11,518 nucleotides of DNA. It comes from an uncultured Synechococcus sp. Its GTDB lineage: Bacteria; Cyanobacteriota; Cyanobacteriia; PCC-6307; Cyanobiaceae. This document shows positions 1 through 6,898 of this stretch, piece after piece. Each line of letters begins with the position of its first letter. Position 1 is the first letter of the stretch. A program made the translations under genes and the position numbers. The DNA lies in contig CAJWZN010000034.1 in the NCBI GenBank assembly GCA_913050105.1, forward strand, positions 1-11,518, written 5' to 3'. The notes below the pieces were generated by a model. That model had not been told where the DNA came from. It ran no database searches and was given only the letters and a program-made list of their open reading frames with translations.

Positions 1-934
1 GCCAACGCTTGGCGGCATAGATCGGATACATCACGCTGAAGGCCGCCGAACCCCACCCCAGCCAGGGTCTTGCAGCAACCAACTGGATGGCGTAGGTCCA
101 TTGCCCGAGGCGGGTGTGCTTCCAGGCTGTTCCCCCTTCGCGCTCCAGCAATCGCTCCAGGATCGAGTCCGGCAGCAGAGCCATCGCGCCCTGGCGCAGG
201 CCGGAGGGAAGTCCTGGAGTCACAACCATGAGCAGCGGTGAGCTCACAAGCAGCATCAAGGGCAAAAGCCAGATCCAGCTGGCTGGGCCGATCACCAGTG
301 GCAGGGCCAGTGCGAGGCCCCCCATGGCATTTCTCGACTGGGTCAGCACGACCCCGAGGCTGGTAGCCAGCACCAGTCCCAGCGCAGCTCCACGGCGACG
401 CAAACCATCGGGACGCAGCACAGCCGCGATCATCATGGGCCAGACGACCCCCAACCAGGCCCCGGCGACATTGGCGTAATCAAACAACCCAGACAGCCGT
501 CCGATGGGCTTCCCACCAGGAGCAACGAACCAAACGACCGCTTCACCACCCAATTGCCAAGGTCCCTCCCATCCGAGAAGCATCTGGCCAAAACCGGTCA
601 GCAGCACAGGCAGCGTTCCAGCCACAAGCATCCAGGCGGCATCACGCCGCTGACTCTCAGACGCCAGATACGGCTGAAAAGCCCAGAAGGCCCAGAAGAA
701 TGGCAACCAGTTGCCTAAGCCCACCCAGGCCAATGCGCCTGTATCGGCCCGCATCGCTCCGATCAGCATCAGAGCACCCGCGAGCAGGAGGGGCTGGCAC
801 CAGCGATCCCGCCAGATCGGCACTGCCCTACCGCGGCTACCGCTCACACCGGCCGCCAACAAACAGAGCCCCCCCAACAGAGCACTGGAGGGCAAAAAAA
901 ACAGGCCGATCCGGAACAAGCGTTCGCCGATCAC
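1..934 (-). CDS. O-antigen ligase/polymerase-like (Wzy_C family) membrane protein, C-terminus cut off by the window
   Basis: Translating the reverse strand from position 934 gives 311 open codons with no stop before the left edge. The product is very hydrophobic, with several Leu/Val/Trp-rich membrane segments. It carries the landmarks of the Wzy_C / O-antigen ligase family: FDYANVAG (residues 151-158), LTQSRNAMGG (197-206), and TRLGQWTYAIQL followed by ARPWLGWGSAAF (274-299). Such proteins join or polymerise lipid-linked glycans in the cytoplasmic membrane; in cyanobacteria the superfamily also includes IctB-like proteins, so the substrate cannot be named. The start is GTG at 934, which overlaps the purU stop as GTGA, a typical translational-coupling junction. 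The first 25 codons contain a run of eight T and a run of seven G on the coding strand. Family membership is fairly sure; exact function is not. Confidence 0.82.
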   Translation of the reverse strand, partial: MIGERLFRIGLFFLPSSALLGGLCLLAAGVSGSRGRAVPIWRDRWCQPLLLAGALMLIGAMRADTGALAWVGLGNWLPFFWAFWAFQPYLASESQRRDAAWMLVAGTLPVLLTGFGQMLLGWEGPWQLGGEAVVWFVAPGGKPIGRLSGLFDYANVAGAWLGVVWPMMIAAVLRPDGLRRRGAALGLVLATSLGVVLTQSRNAMGGLALALPLVIGPASWIWLLPLMLLVSSPLLMVVTPGLPSGLRQGAMALLPDSILERLLEREGGTAWKHTRLGQWTYAIQLVAARPWLGWGSAAFSVMYPIYAAKRW

Positions 935-1785
935 GCAAACACCGCCGTACGTCCGCGGTAAACCATCACCTGTCGGCGCAGATGCAAACGCAAAGCTCGG
1001 GCCAGAGCAAGTCGTTCGGTGTCGCGGCCTTTGCGAATCAGATCCTCGACCTCATCGCGATGGCTTACATGAACTGTGGTCTGCTCGATGATCGGGCCAT
1101 CGTCGAGATCCTCAGTGACGTAGTGGGCGGTGGCACCAATCAGCTTTACCCCTCGCTCCCAGGCGCGGTGATAAGGCTGAGCACCCTTGAAAGCGGGCAG
1201 AAACGAGTGGTGAATGTTGATCACCTGGGGGAAGCGAGCCAGAAAATCAGAACTCAGCACCTGCATGTACTTGGCCAGAACCGCCAGTTCAATCCGGTGC
1301 TCCACCATGAGATCCAGAATCTGCTGCTCGGCCTCCGGCTTGCGATCGCGCACCACGGGCACATGCACAAACGGCACCTTGAACGCACGGCAGAGCCCCT
1401 GCAGCTCAGGATGATTGGCGATGACCAACGGCACGTGCATCGGGAGCTCACCGCTTTGCACCCGCAAGAGCAGATCCTGTAAACAATGGCTTTGCTTACT
1501 GGCCAAAATCGCCACCCGCGGCAGCTCATCCGAAAAACTCAGCTGGACCTGAGCGTTCAAGCGTTCACCCAGCGCTGATGCTGCGGCAGCAATGGCATTG
1601 CGAGGGATACCGAAGCCCGCCAACTGCCATTCGATCCTGCTGAGGAATAAACCGGCCCCGACATCAGTGTGGTGATCGGCATGGCGGATGTTGCCGCCGT
1701 TGGCTGCGACCCATCCGGCAAGCTCACTCACCAGCCCAGGCCGATCCGGACAGATCATCTGGAGGATGACCGTGGCCTCACTCAC
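931..1785 (-). CDS. purU: Formyltetrahydrofolate deformylase
   Basis: PurU hydrolyses 10-formyl-THF to THF and formate in the cytoplasm. The formate can feed PurT, and the THF keeps the one-carbon pool balanced. From the GTG at 1785 the protein has 284 residues, the usual family length. Residues 5-80 form an N-terminal ACT domain (CPDRPGLVSELAGW near 12-25, where glycine/methionine-type regulation is known in the family). Residues 89-284 form the formyltransferase fold. The catalytic Asn-His-Asp set is visible as N190 and H192 in NIHHSFLPAF and D228 in LDDGPII. An upstream ATG at 2049 would add 88 unrelated residues and run antisense through psbQ, so I reject it. The ribosome site is weak. 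The gene is divergent from psbQ (73 bases between starts), and its TGA overlaps the GTG of the downstream ligase-like gene. A single HIP1 octamer lies at 1342-1349. Confidence 0.95.
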   Translation of the reverse strand: MSEATVILQMICPDRPGLVSELAGWVAANGGNIRHADHHTDVGAGLFLSRIEWQLAGFGIPRNAIAAAASALGERLNAQVQLSFSDELPRVAILASKQSHCLQDLLLRVQSGELPMHVPLVIANHPELQGLCRAFKVPFVHVPVVRDRKPEAEQQILDLMVEHRIELAVLAKYMQVLSSDFLARFPQVINIHHSFLPAFKGAQPYHRAWERGVKLIGATAHYVTEDLDDGPIIEQTTVHVSHRDEVEDLIRKGRDTERLALARALRLHLRRQVMVYRGRTAVFA

Positions 1786-1858
1786 AACAAAGCTTTGAAA
1801 AACAAATTCTCCCGCGCACTGCGAGCTGGTTAAAGTCCCAGAACTTTTTTCCCAGATC

Positions 1859-2293
1859 ATGCTGAAGGCCCTGCGCCGCCTCGCCGCGTTCTGCCTCTGC
1901 ATCACCCTGAGCCTGGGTTTGATCACCCCTGCCGCCGCCAAAGCGGACGACGCAGCAGTGATTGAACGCCAGGCCGCTGCCTTCGAAGAGACGAAAAGCC
2001 GTCTCCCTGAACTGGCCCGCTTGGTGAGCAACGAAGACTGGACGTTCACTCGGAACCTGATCCACGGTCCGATGCAGGAGGTGGGACGCGAAATGCTTTA
2101 CATCAACCAGCGCCTGGACAAGTCCCAGCGCAAAGAGGCTGAAGCAATCGCCCGGGACCTCAAGGCTGCTCTGGCCAATCTCGATGAGGCCGCCCGGCTG
2201 CAGGACAGCTCCCGACTGCAACGCTCATACAGCGCTGTAGCCGCTGGTTTCGAGGCTTATTCCGAGGTGATCCCGGACGAGGCCCTCAGCTGA
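1859..2293 (+). CDS. psbQ: Photosystem II extrinsic protein PsbQ (cyanobacterial CyanoQ type)
   Basis: The 144-aa product begins with a typical signal peptide: basic MLKALRR, a hydrophobic core to about residue 22, then PAAA before KADD, with probable cleavage after A27. The mature part is the mostly helical PsbQ bundle. The best landmark is the segment NEDWTFTRNLIHGP (58-71), close to what I recall of Synechocystis PsbQ, followed by Lys/Glu/Ala-rich helices (88-130) and the terminal IPDEAL. PsbQ sits on the lumenal face of photosystem II and stabilises the oxygen-evolving complex. The Synechocystis protein is a lipoprotein; here the only cysteines (C12, C14) are inside the hydrophobic core and do not form a lipobox, so this version is probably soluble in the lumen. 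The stop TGA overlaps the probable CTG start of the next gene. I see no clear promoter or Shine-Dalgarno sequence. Confidence 0.92.
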   Translation: MLKALRRLAAFCLCITLSLGLITPAAAKADDAAVIERQAAAFEETKSRLPELARLVSNEDWTFTRNLIHGPMQEVGREMLYINQRLDKSQRKEAEAIARDLKAALANLDEAARLQDSSRLQRSYSAVAAGFEAYSEVIPDEALS

Positions 2294-3360
2294 CCAGATC
2301 CGTCGCAATCGTTGGTGCCGGGGCTGTAGGCCTCGGCACCGCATGGGAACTGGCCCTCAAGGGCCATTCAGTGACTCTTCTGGATCCTCACTGGAATGAG
2401 CCAGTACTAAGGCAGACCTCGGACCGTGAACTGAACGGCACCAGCGCGTCTCTCGGTGTGTTGATGGGGAATGTGTTCCGCCGCACAAGTGGCCGCGGCT
2501 GGCGATTGCGCCGCCGGAGCATGCAGCTCTGGCCCCGTTGGGTTCAAGCCCTGCAGGCATTCGAGACCGGCCTCACCCTGCAGACAGGGCTGCTGCAGAT
2601 TGCTGCCGATCGGGAATCGGCGACAAGGATGGGGGCGCTCGCTGAGCAACGCTCTGATCTGGGCCTGGAACTGCAGACGAGCGAACAGGTCCGCACCATC
2701 TGGCCGACAGCACTCCACGGTGCACTGCACTCAAGCGCAGATGGTCGTATCAACCCATTGCAACTTCAAATCGCTCTGCGACGAGCACTGCTCCAAGAGA
2801 GCGTTCAACCATTGGCAACCCGTGTAGTTCAACTGGAGCGCGATGGATCCCGCTGGCGGGTGCATCACGCCGAAGGAGAGAGCACCTGCCATGACTGCGT
2901 TGTGATTTGCTCAGGGCTGAGCGCTGGAGCACTGCTAGAGCCTCTTGGTCACAGCCTTCCGATCAGTCCAGTGCTCGGACAAGCCCTCAGCCTTCAATTG
3001 AAGGAGGGTCCGACTACCTGGATGAACTGGCCGGCCGTGCTGATCGATCAGAGCTTCAACCTGATCCCTGATGGACCGGGACGACTGCTGCTTGGAGCAA
3101 CGGTAGAGCCAGGAACGGAAGCTGCCGATGATCCCCTGGCTCTGATGCGCACGCTCAATGACAACGCGCCGGAATGGCTGCGCAGCGCCAGCGTGATCGA
3201 GCATTGGAGTGGCTTGCGGGCCCGACCGGTGGAGCGCCCAGCACCCTTGCTGAACGTGCTGGAACCAGGGCTGATTGTGGCGAGTGGTCACTATCGCAAT
3301 GGTGTTCTTCTCGCACCTGCCACAGCGGAATGGATTTCAACTGCGCTCCAGGAGCCATAA
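2290..3360 (+). CDS. FAD-dependent oxidoreductase, glycine oxidase ThiO-like (DAO family), probable CTG start
   Basis: The protein belongs to the D-amino-acid oxidase/glycine oxidase family. It starts with an FAD-binding Rossmann motif, VAIVGAGAVGLGTAWE (residues 5-20 from the chosen start), with an acidic residue (D32) ending strand 2. Near the C-terminus is GHYRNGVLLAP (333-343), a signature of ThiO, which oxidises glycine to the imine used in thiazole synthesis. No thiamine gene is nearby, so a related amine oxidase remains possible. The first GTG (2371) would remove the FAD motif. The only candidate upstream is CTG at 2290, overlapping the psbQ TGA, with GAGG seven bases before it (2279-2282). 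That gives 356 aa, a normal family length. It is probably co-transcribed with psbQ and translationally coupled to it. The stop codon lies within the A-tract that forms the T-tract of the opposing dnaK terminator. Confidence 0.85.
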   Translation: MTRSVAIVGAGAVGLGTAWELALKGHSVTLLDPHWNEPVLRQTSDRELNGTSASLGVLMGNVFRRTSGRGWRLRRRSMQLWPRWVQALQAFETGLTLQTGLLQIAADRESATRMGALAEQRSDLGLELQTSEQVRTIWPTALHGALHSSADGRINPLQLQIALRRALLQESVQPLATRVVQLERDGSRWRVHHAEGESTCHDCVVICSGLSAGALLEPLGHSLPISPVLGQALSLQLKEGPTTWMNWPAVLIDQSFNLIPDGPGRLLLGATVEPGTEAADDPLALMRTLNDNAPEWLRSASVIEHWSGLRARPVERPAPLLNVLEPGLIVASGHYRNGVLLAPATAEWISTALQEP

Positions 3361-3383
3361 AAAAAGGGGCCATAGAGGCCCCT
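3359..3383 (-). terminator. Intrinsic terminator of dnaK
   Basis: On the minus strand, 26 bases past the dnaK stop, AGGGGCC and GGCCCCT form a perfect 7-bp GC-rich stem with a 5-base loop, followed directly by seven T (3365 down to 3359). This is a textbook rho-independent terminator. It is directional: on the plus strand the hairpin is not followed by T, so it should not efficiently stop the convergent FAD oxidoreductase transcript. Its T-tract includes the last two bases of that gene's TAA. Confidence 0.9.
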
Positions 3384-3408
3384 CTGCAATGGACATGAAC
3401 TCAGCGGA

Positions 3409-5325
3409 TCACTTGGTCTCCGTGAATTCCGCATCGATGACATCGTCAGTTGCATCACCGCCTGAGGCTGCATTGCCAGCGGCTCCGGCATCGGCTCCCG
3501 GAGCCGCACCGCCCGCGGCAGCACCCTCCTGCTGATAAACAGAGGCTCCGACCGTGTAAAGCTCCTGCTGGAGTTCTTCAAGCAACGGCTTCATCGCGTC
3601 GTAATCCTCCTGATCAACAGCCTCCTTCAGTTTGGTGCGCTTTTCCTCGACCTTGGCCTTGGCATCGGCCTCAACCTTGTCGCCCAGTTCGGTCATCTGC
3701 TTTTCAGCCTGATAAACGAGGGTTTCGGCCTGATTCTTCAGATCGATCTTTTCGCGCTTTTCCTTGTCAGCGCTGGCGTTGGATTCAGCGTCCTTAACCA
3801 TCTTGTCGACCTCGGAATCCGAGAGGGTCGAAGCACCAGTGATGGAGATGGACTGCTCCTTGCCGCTGCCCTTGTCCTTCGCATTGACGCTGAGGATGCC
3901 GTTGGCATCGATATCGAACGTCACCTCGATCTGAGGCACACCGCGAGGGGCCGGAGGAATGCCGTCAAGACGGAAGGTTCCTAGCGACTTGTTGTCGGAT
4001 GCCATCTCGCGCTCACCCTGGAGCACATGGATCTCCACGTTGGTCTGGCCATCCACAGCAGTGGAGTAGGTCTCGGTCTTCTTGGTCGGGACCGTGGTGT
4101 TGCGAGTGATCATCTTGGTCATCACACCGCCGAGGGTTTCAACACCCAGTGACAGCGGAGTGACGTCCAGCAACAGGATGTCCTTCACCTCACCGGCGAG
4201 GACACCACCCTGAATTGCGGCACCGACGGCAACCACCTCATCGGGGTTGACGGTCTGGTTTGGATCCTTGCTGGTGGTCCGCTTCACCAGATCTAGAACG
4301 GCCGGAATCCGGGTGGAACCACCCACCATCACAATCTCGTCCAGCTCACTGGACGACAACTTGGCGTCCTTGAGAGCCTGCTCAACAGGGATGCGGCAGC
4401 GGTCGATCAGGTTGGCTGCGAGCTCCTCGAACTTGGCCCTGGTGAGGGTGAGATCAAGGTGCTTGGGACCCTCCGGGGTGGCCGTGATGAACGGCAGGTT
4501 GATCTCGCTCTGCGTGGCGCTGGACAGCTCGATCTTGGCTTTCTCAGCCGCTTCTGTCAGACGCTGCAGGGCCTGCTTGTCCTGACGCAGGTCGATACCC
4601 TCATTGGTTTTGAAGGTCTCAGCAAGGTGATCCACGATCACCTTGTCGAAATCATCACCACCCAGATGAGTGTCACCGGAGGTGGAGAGCACCTCGAACA
4701 CACCGTCACCAACCTCGAGCACAGACACGTCGAAGGTGCCGCCACCCAGGTCGAAGACAAGGATGCGCTCGTTGCTCTTCTTGTCCAGGCCATAGGCCAG
4801 GGCAGCCGCCGTGGGCTCGTTGATGATGCGCAGCACCTCAAGGCCTGCGATCTTGCCGGCGTCCTTGGTGGCCTGACGCTGGGAGTCGTTGAAATAAGCA
4901 GGAACAGTGATCACCGCCTGAGTGACGGTTTCACCGAGATATTTGCCAGCGTCTTCAGCCAGCTTGCGAAGAACCTGGGCGGAAACTTCCTCAGGGGCGA
5001 ACTGTTTGTCGAGAACCGGGCACATCACCTTCACGTTTGAGCCGGCCTTCTCGACGCCGTAACTCACTTCCTTCGATTCCTCGTTGACCTCATCAACCCG
5101 GCGGCCGATGAAGCGCTTCACCGAATAAAAGGTGTTCGCCGGGTTCATCACCGCCTGGCGCTTGGCGATCTGGCCGACCAGCTGATCCTGGTTCTTGGTG
5201 TAGGCCACGACAGAGGGCGTGGTGCGGAAGCCCTCGGCGTTCGCGATGACGGTGGGCTTGCCACCCTCCATCACGGAAACGCAGCTGTTCGTGGTGCCAA
5301 GGTCAATGCCGACAACCTTGCCCAT
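3409..5325 (-). CDS. dnaK: Chaperone protein DnaK (Hsp70), probably the essential DnaK2 paralogue
   Basis: This is a full-length 638-aa Hsp70. The nucleotide-binding domain (1 to about 380) has GIDLGTTNS (6-14), catalytic K70 in SVKRFIG, INEPTAAALAYG (168-179), DLGGGTFDVS (192-201) and GGSTRIP (335-341). The linker DILLLDVTPLSLG (382-394) leads into the beta-sandwich substrate-binding domain and a helical lid rich in Lys and Glu. The C-terminus is a Gly/Ala-rich tail ending in DVIDAEFTETK, the bacterial DnaK type. The protein folds and protects clients in the cytoplasm with DnaJ and GrpE, neither of which is encoded here. Cyanobacteria carry several dnaK genes; the canonical tail suggests DnaK2, but that assignment is inference. 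An AGGAGGTG ribosome site precedes the ATG and a strong terminator follows. I see no CIRCE/HrcA operator in the 115-base gap before aroE. Confidence 0.98.
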   Translation of the reverse strand: MGKVVGIDLGTTNSCVSVMEGGKPTVIANAEGFRTTPSVVAYTKNQDQLVGQIAKRQAVMNPANTFYSVKRFIGRRVDEVNEESKEVSYGVEKAGSNVKVMCPVLDKQFAPEEVSAQVLRKLAEDAGKYLGETVTQAVITVPAYFNDSQRQATKDAGKIAGLEVLRIINEPTAAALAYGLDKKSNERILVFDLGGGTFDVSVLEVGDGVFEVLSTSGDTHLGGDDFDKVIVDHLAETFKTNEGIDLRQDKQALQRLTEAAEKAKIELSSATQSEINLPFITATPEGPKHLDLTLTRAKFEELAANLIDRCRIPVEQALKDAKLSSSELDEIVMVGGSTRIPAVLDLVKRTTSKDPNQTVNPDEVVAVGAAIQGGVLAGEVKDILLLDVTPLSLGVETLGGVMTKMITRNTTVPTKKTETYSTAVDGQTNVEIHVLQGEREMASDNKSLGTFRLDGIPPAPRGVPQIEVTFDIDANGILSVNAKDKGSGKEQSISITGASTLSDSEVDKMVKDAESNASADKEKREKIDLKNQAETLVYQAEKQMTELGDKVEADAKAKVEEKRTKLKEAVDQEDYDAMKPLLEELQQELYTVGASVYQQEGAAAGGAAPGADAGAAGNAASGGDATDDVIDAEFTETK

Positions 5326-5332
5326 CTGTGCC

Positions 5333-5340
5333 CACCTCCT
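5333..5340 (-). promoter_or_regulatory. Extended Shine-Dalgarno sequence of dnaK
   Basis: Read on the minus strand, AGGAGGTG ends seven bases before the dnaK ATG (5325). It is an almost complete anti-16S match, whereas most other genes in this window have weak or no such site. It fixes the dnaK start and fits a gene with very high protein output. Confidence 0.85.
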
Positions 5341-5440
5341 GAAAGTGTGAATTGAGTGATCACATCTTCATCAGCTGACCCGGGCAGAGGCGAGGTGGGG
5401 TTCCCGAACAGGCAGGCTGGAAGGGCAATCCAGGGATCCC

Positions 5441-6310
5441 ATGATCAAAGGCAGCACAGGGCTTGTGGGTCTGCTGGGCAATCCGGTCAAGCACTCGCTC
5501 TCCCCGGTGATGCAGAACGCGGCCCTGGATGCCATGGGGCTCGATTGGCGCTACTTGGCCCTCCCCTGTGAAGAGTCTCAGCTCAGGATCGTCCTGGAGG
5601 GGATGCACGCAGTGAACTGCCGCGGGCTCAATGTGACCATTCCCCACAAACAAACTGTCGCCAACATCTGTGCGGAGCTGAGTCCGCTGGCCGAACGTCT
5701 TGGAGCGGTGAACACGTTGCTGCCGCTCGCCAAAGGCGGTTGGCACGGAACCAACACCGATGTGGAGGGATTTCTCGCACCACTCGGGAAACGGGAGCTC
5801 TGGCAGGGAAAAAAGGCTGTGGTGATCGGTTGTGGCGGATCAGCACGGGCCGTGGTCGCCGGGCTGCAGACCCTTCAGCTGCAGATGGTTCATGTGATCG
5901 GACGCCGGGCAGAGGTTTTGAGCCAATTTGTGGCCGATCTTCAGCAGGCTGACGCGCCGCTGCATGCAATCACCGATCAGGACCCAAACCTCAGACGGGT
6001 GATTGAAGCCGCCGATCTGGTGGTGAACACCACCCCCGTGGGCATGGCTCAGCATGGTGATCCTTCGGCAATGCCTCTGGGAAACGAGCTTTGGGAGAAT
6101 CTTCCTCCTCGGGCCATCGTTTACGACCTGATTTACACGCCACGACCAACCGCATGGCTGGCTCAGGCCGCCGATCGTGGCCACCTCTGCTTCGACGGAC
6201 TGGAAATGCTGGTGCAGCAGGGAGCGTCGGCCCTGCGCCTTTGGAGCGGGCAGCAAGACGTACCCGTGCCGACGATGCGGTTGGCAGCTGAAGCAGCTTT
6301 AGGCACCTAG
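5441..6310 (+). CDS. aroE: Shikimate dehydrogenase (NADP+)
   Basis: AroE reduces 3-dehydroshikimate to shikimate with NADPH, the fourth step of chorismate synthesis, in the cytoplasm. The 289-aa protein shows the complete set of family motifs. The substrate-binding N-terminal domain has GNPVKHSLSP (13-22) and NVTIPHK (64-70) with catalytic K70, followed by NT (91-92) and NTD (105-107) with catalytic D107. The nucleotide domain has GCGGSAR (130-136), and GRR (154-156) is a basic patch that suits the NADPH phosphate. NTTPVGM (196-202) and GLEMLVQQGA (253-262) complete the active site. The ATG at 5441 places the first motif at the usual distance from the N-terminus. The gene is divergent from dnaK and only 19 bases upstream of the Tic20 gene, so an aroE-tic20 transcript is likely. 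Confidence 0.97.
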   Translation: MIKGSTGLVGLLGNPVKHSLSPVMQNAALDAMGLDWRYLALPCEESQLRIVLEGMHAVNCRGLNVTIPHKQTVANICAELSPLAERLGAVNTLLPLAKGGWHGTNTDVEGFLAPLGKRELWQGKKAVVIGCGGSARAVVAGLQTLQLQMVHVIGRRAEVLSQFVADLQQADAPLHAITDQDPNLRRVIEAADLVVNTTPVGMAQHGDPSAMPLGNELWENLPPRAIVYDLIYTPRPTAWLAQAADRGHLCFDGLEMLVQQGASALRLWSGQQDVPVPTMRLAAEAALGT

Positions 6311-6329
6311 CGTCGCTGAAATTGCTCTG

Positions 6330-6818
6330 ATGAGAATGCAACCCCCGCTCTGGCAAAAGCTGGTGGGTCCACTGTTTTATTTGCTGCCTTGGAGCGACGC
6401 CATCCCTCTTGGGTTCGCAGAGGGAGGGCTGTTTTTGCAGTACCCCATGCTTCAACCCCTGATCCTGCCGGCCTGGCCCTTGATCCAGCTGGAACGCAGC
6501 ATTCCTCTCGGCCTCGGCGGCCTGCTGCTGTTCCTGGCGCTGTTCCTGGGTGTGGTTCGCAACCCTGAGGTTCCCTACTTCGTGCGTTTCAACGCACTGC
6601 AGGCTCTTCTCACCAGCATTGCCCTGATCGTGCTGAGCCTGGGTTTCCGATTGGTTCTGGCACCGCTGGCAGCCGGCAGCCTGCTGTTGGGCACCCTGTC
6701 CAGCGCCGTTGTTATCGCCGTGCTGGCCATCCTGGTCTTCGCCCTTGTGGAGTGCCTGCGCGGGCGTGAACCGGATCTGCCCGGCATCAGTCAGGCCGCG
6801 CGAATGCAGCTTTATTGA
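6330..6818 (+). CDS. tic20: Tic20/Ycf60 family membrane protein
   Basis: The product is 162 aa and hydrophobic. A first hydrophobic stretch lies near residues 12-30, and helices lie at about 59-77, 88-112 and 116-142, with a short charged tail. The segment NPEVPYFVRFNALQALL (78-94) is the hallmark of the Tic20/Ycf60 family. The family is best known from plastids, where Tic20 is part of the inner-envelope protein-import channel; the role of the cyanobacterial protein is not settled. It probably lies in the cytoplasmic membrane. The ATG at 6330 was chosen; a second ATG two codons later (6336) is equally possible, and neither has a clear ribosome site. It follows aroE by 19 bases and precedes the rpsF leader. 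Family assignment is good; function is unknown. Confidence 0.87.
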   Translation: MRMQPPLWQKLVGPLFYLLPWSDAIPLGFAEGGLFLQYPMLQPLILPAWPLIQLERSIPLGLGGLLLFLALFLGVVRNPEVPYFVRFNALQALLTSIALIVLSLGFRLVLAPLAAGSLLLGTLSSAVVIAVLAILVFALVECLRGREPDLPGISQAARMQLY

Positions 6819-6838
6819 TTGAGGGGTAACTGTCGGGA

Positions 6839-6888
6839 GATAGGGTGACCCATCCGGCGCTCACCATCGTGAGCCTGAAGACCCTGTC
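6839..6888 (+). promoter_or_regulatory. Structured rpsF leader, candidate S6:S18 autoregulatory RNA element
   Basis: Between tic20 and the rpsF ATG, GATAGGGT (6839-6846) pairs with ACCCTGTC (6881-6888) as an 8-bp outer stem with one G-U pair. Inside it, GCTCAC (6859-6864) and GTGAGC (6869-6874) form a perfect 6-bp hairpin with loop CATC. The unpaired 5' side between the stems contains CCG (6854-6856) immediately before the inner hairpin. A CCG in a bulge flanked by a stem and a hairpin is the known core of the S6:S18 binding motif in rpsF mRNAs of other bacteria. The outer stem ends 10 bases before the ATG, where protein binding could block initiation. An alternative pairing, GGTGA (6844-6848) with TCACC (6861-6865), excludes both stems. 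The pairing is seen; the function is inferred. Confidence 0.5.
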
Positions 6889-6898
6889 GGTGCAGCTA

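Noticed and set aside
1342..1349. HIP1 octamer GCGATCGC as a functional repeat
   Set aside because: Only one copy was noticed in the window, so it says nothing beyond a lack of HIP1 enrichment.
700..1482. 260-codon plus-strand open frame across purU and the ligase-like gene
   Set aside because: It is antisense to two well-supported genes, Arg/Ser/His-rich without any recognisable motif, and explained by GC-rich codon bias.
1788..1797. CAAAGCTTTG palindrome next to the purU start
   Set aside because: A single 10-base palindrome with no second copy or known regulator; chance is a fair explanation.
1831..1836. TAAAGT as a -10 box for psbQ
   Set aside because: No acceptable -35 hexamer at 16-18 bases upstream, so a promoter cannot be supported.
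1786..2049. N-terminal extension of purU to an ATG at 2049
   Set aside because: The extra 88 residues resemble no ACT domain and run antisense through psbQ. PurU length and its first motif fit the GTG at 1785.
4459..5040. 193-codon plus-strand open frame inside dnaK
   Set aside because: It is the mirror frame of a highly conserved Hsp70 gene; long antisense frames are common in GC-rich dnaK genes.
5326..5440. CIRCE/HrcA operator in the dnaK-aroE gap
   Set aside because: The GAGTGCTAA-type inverted repeat is absent. Only an 8-base GTGATCAC palindrome (5356-5363) is present, which is not specific.
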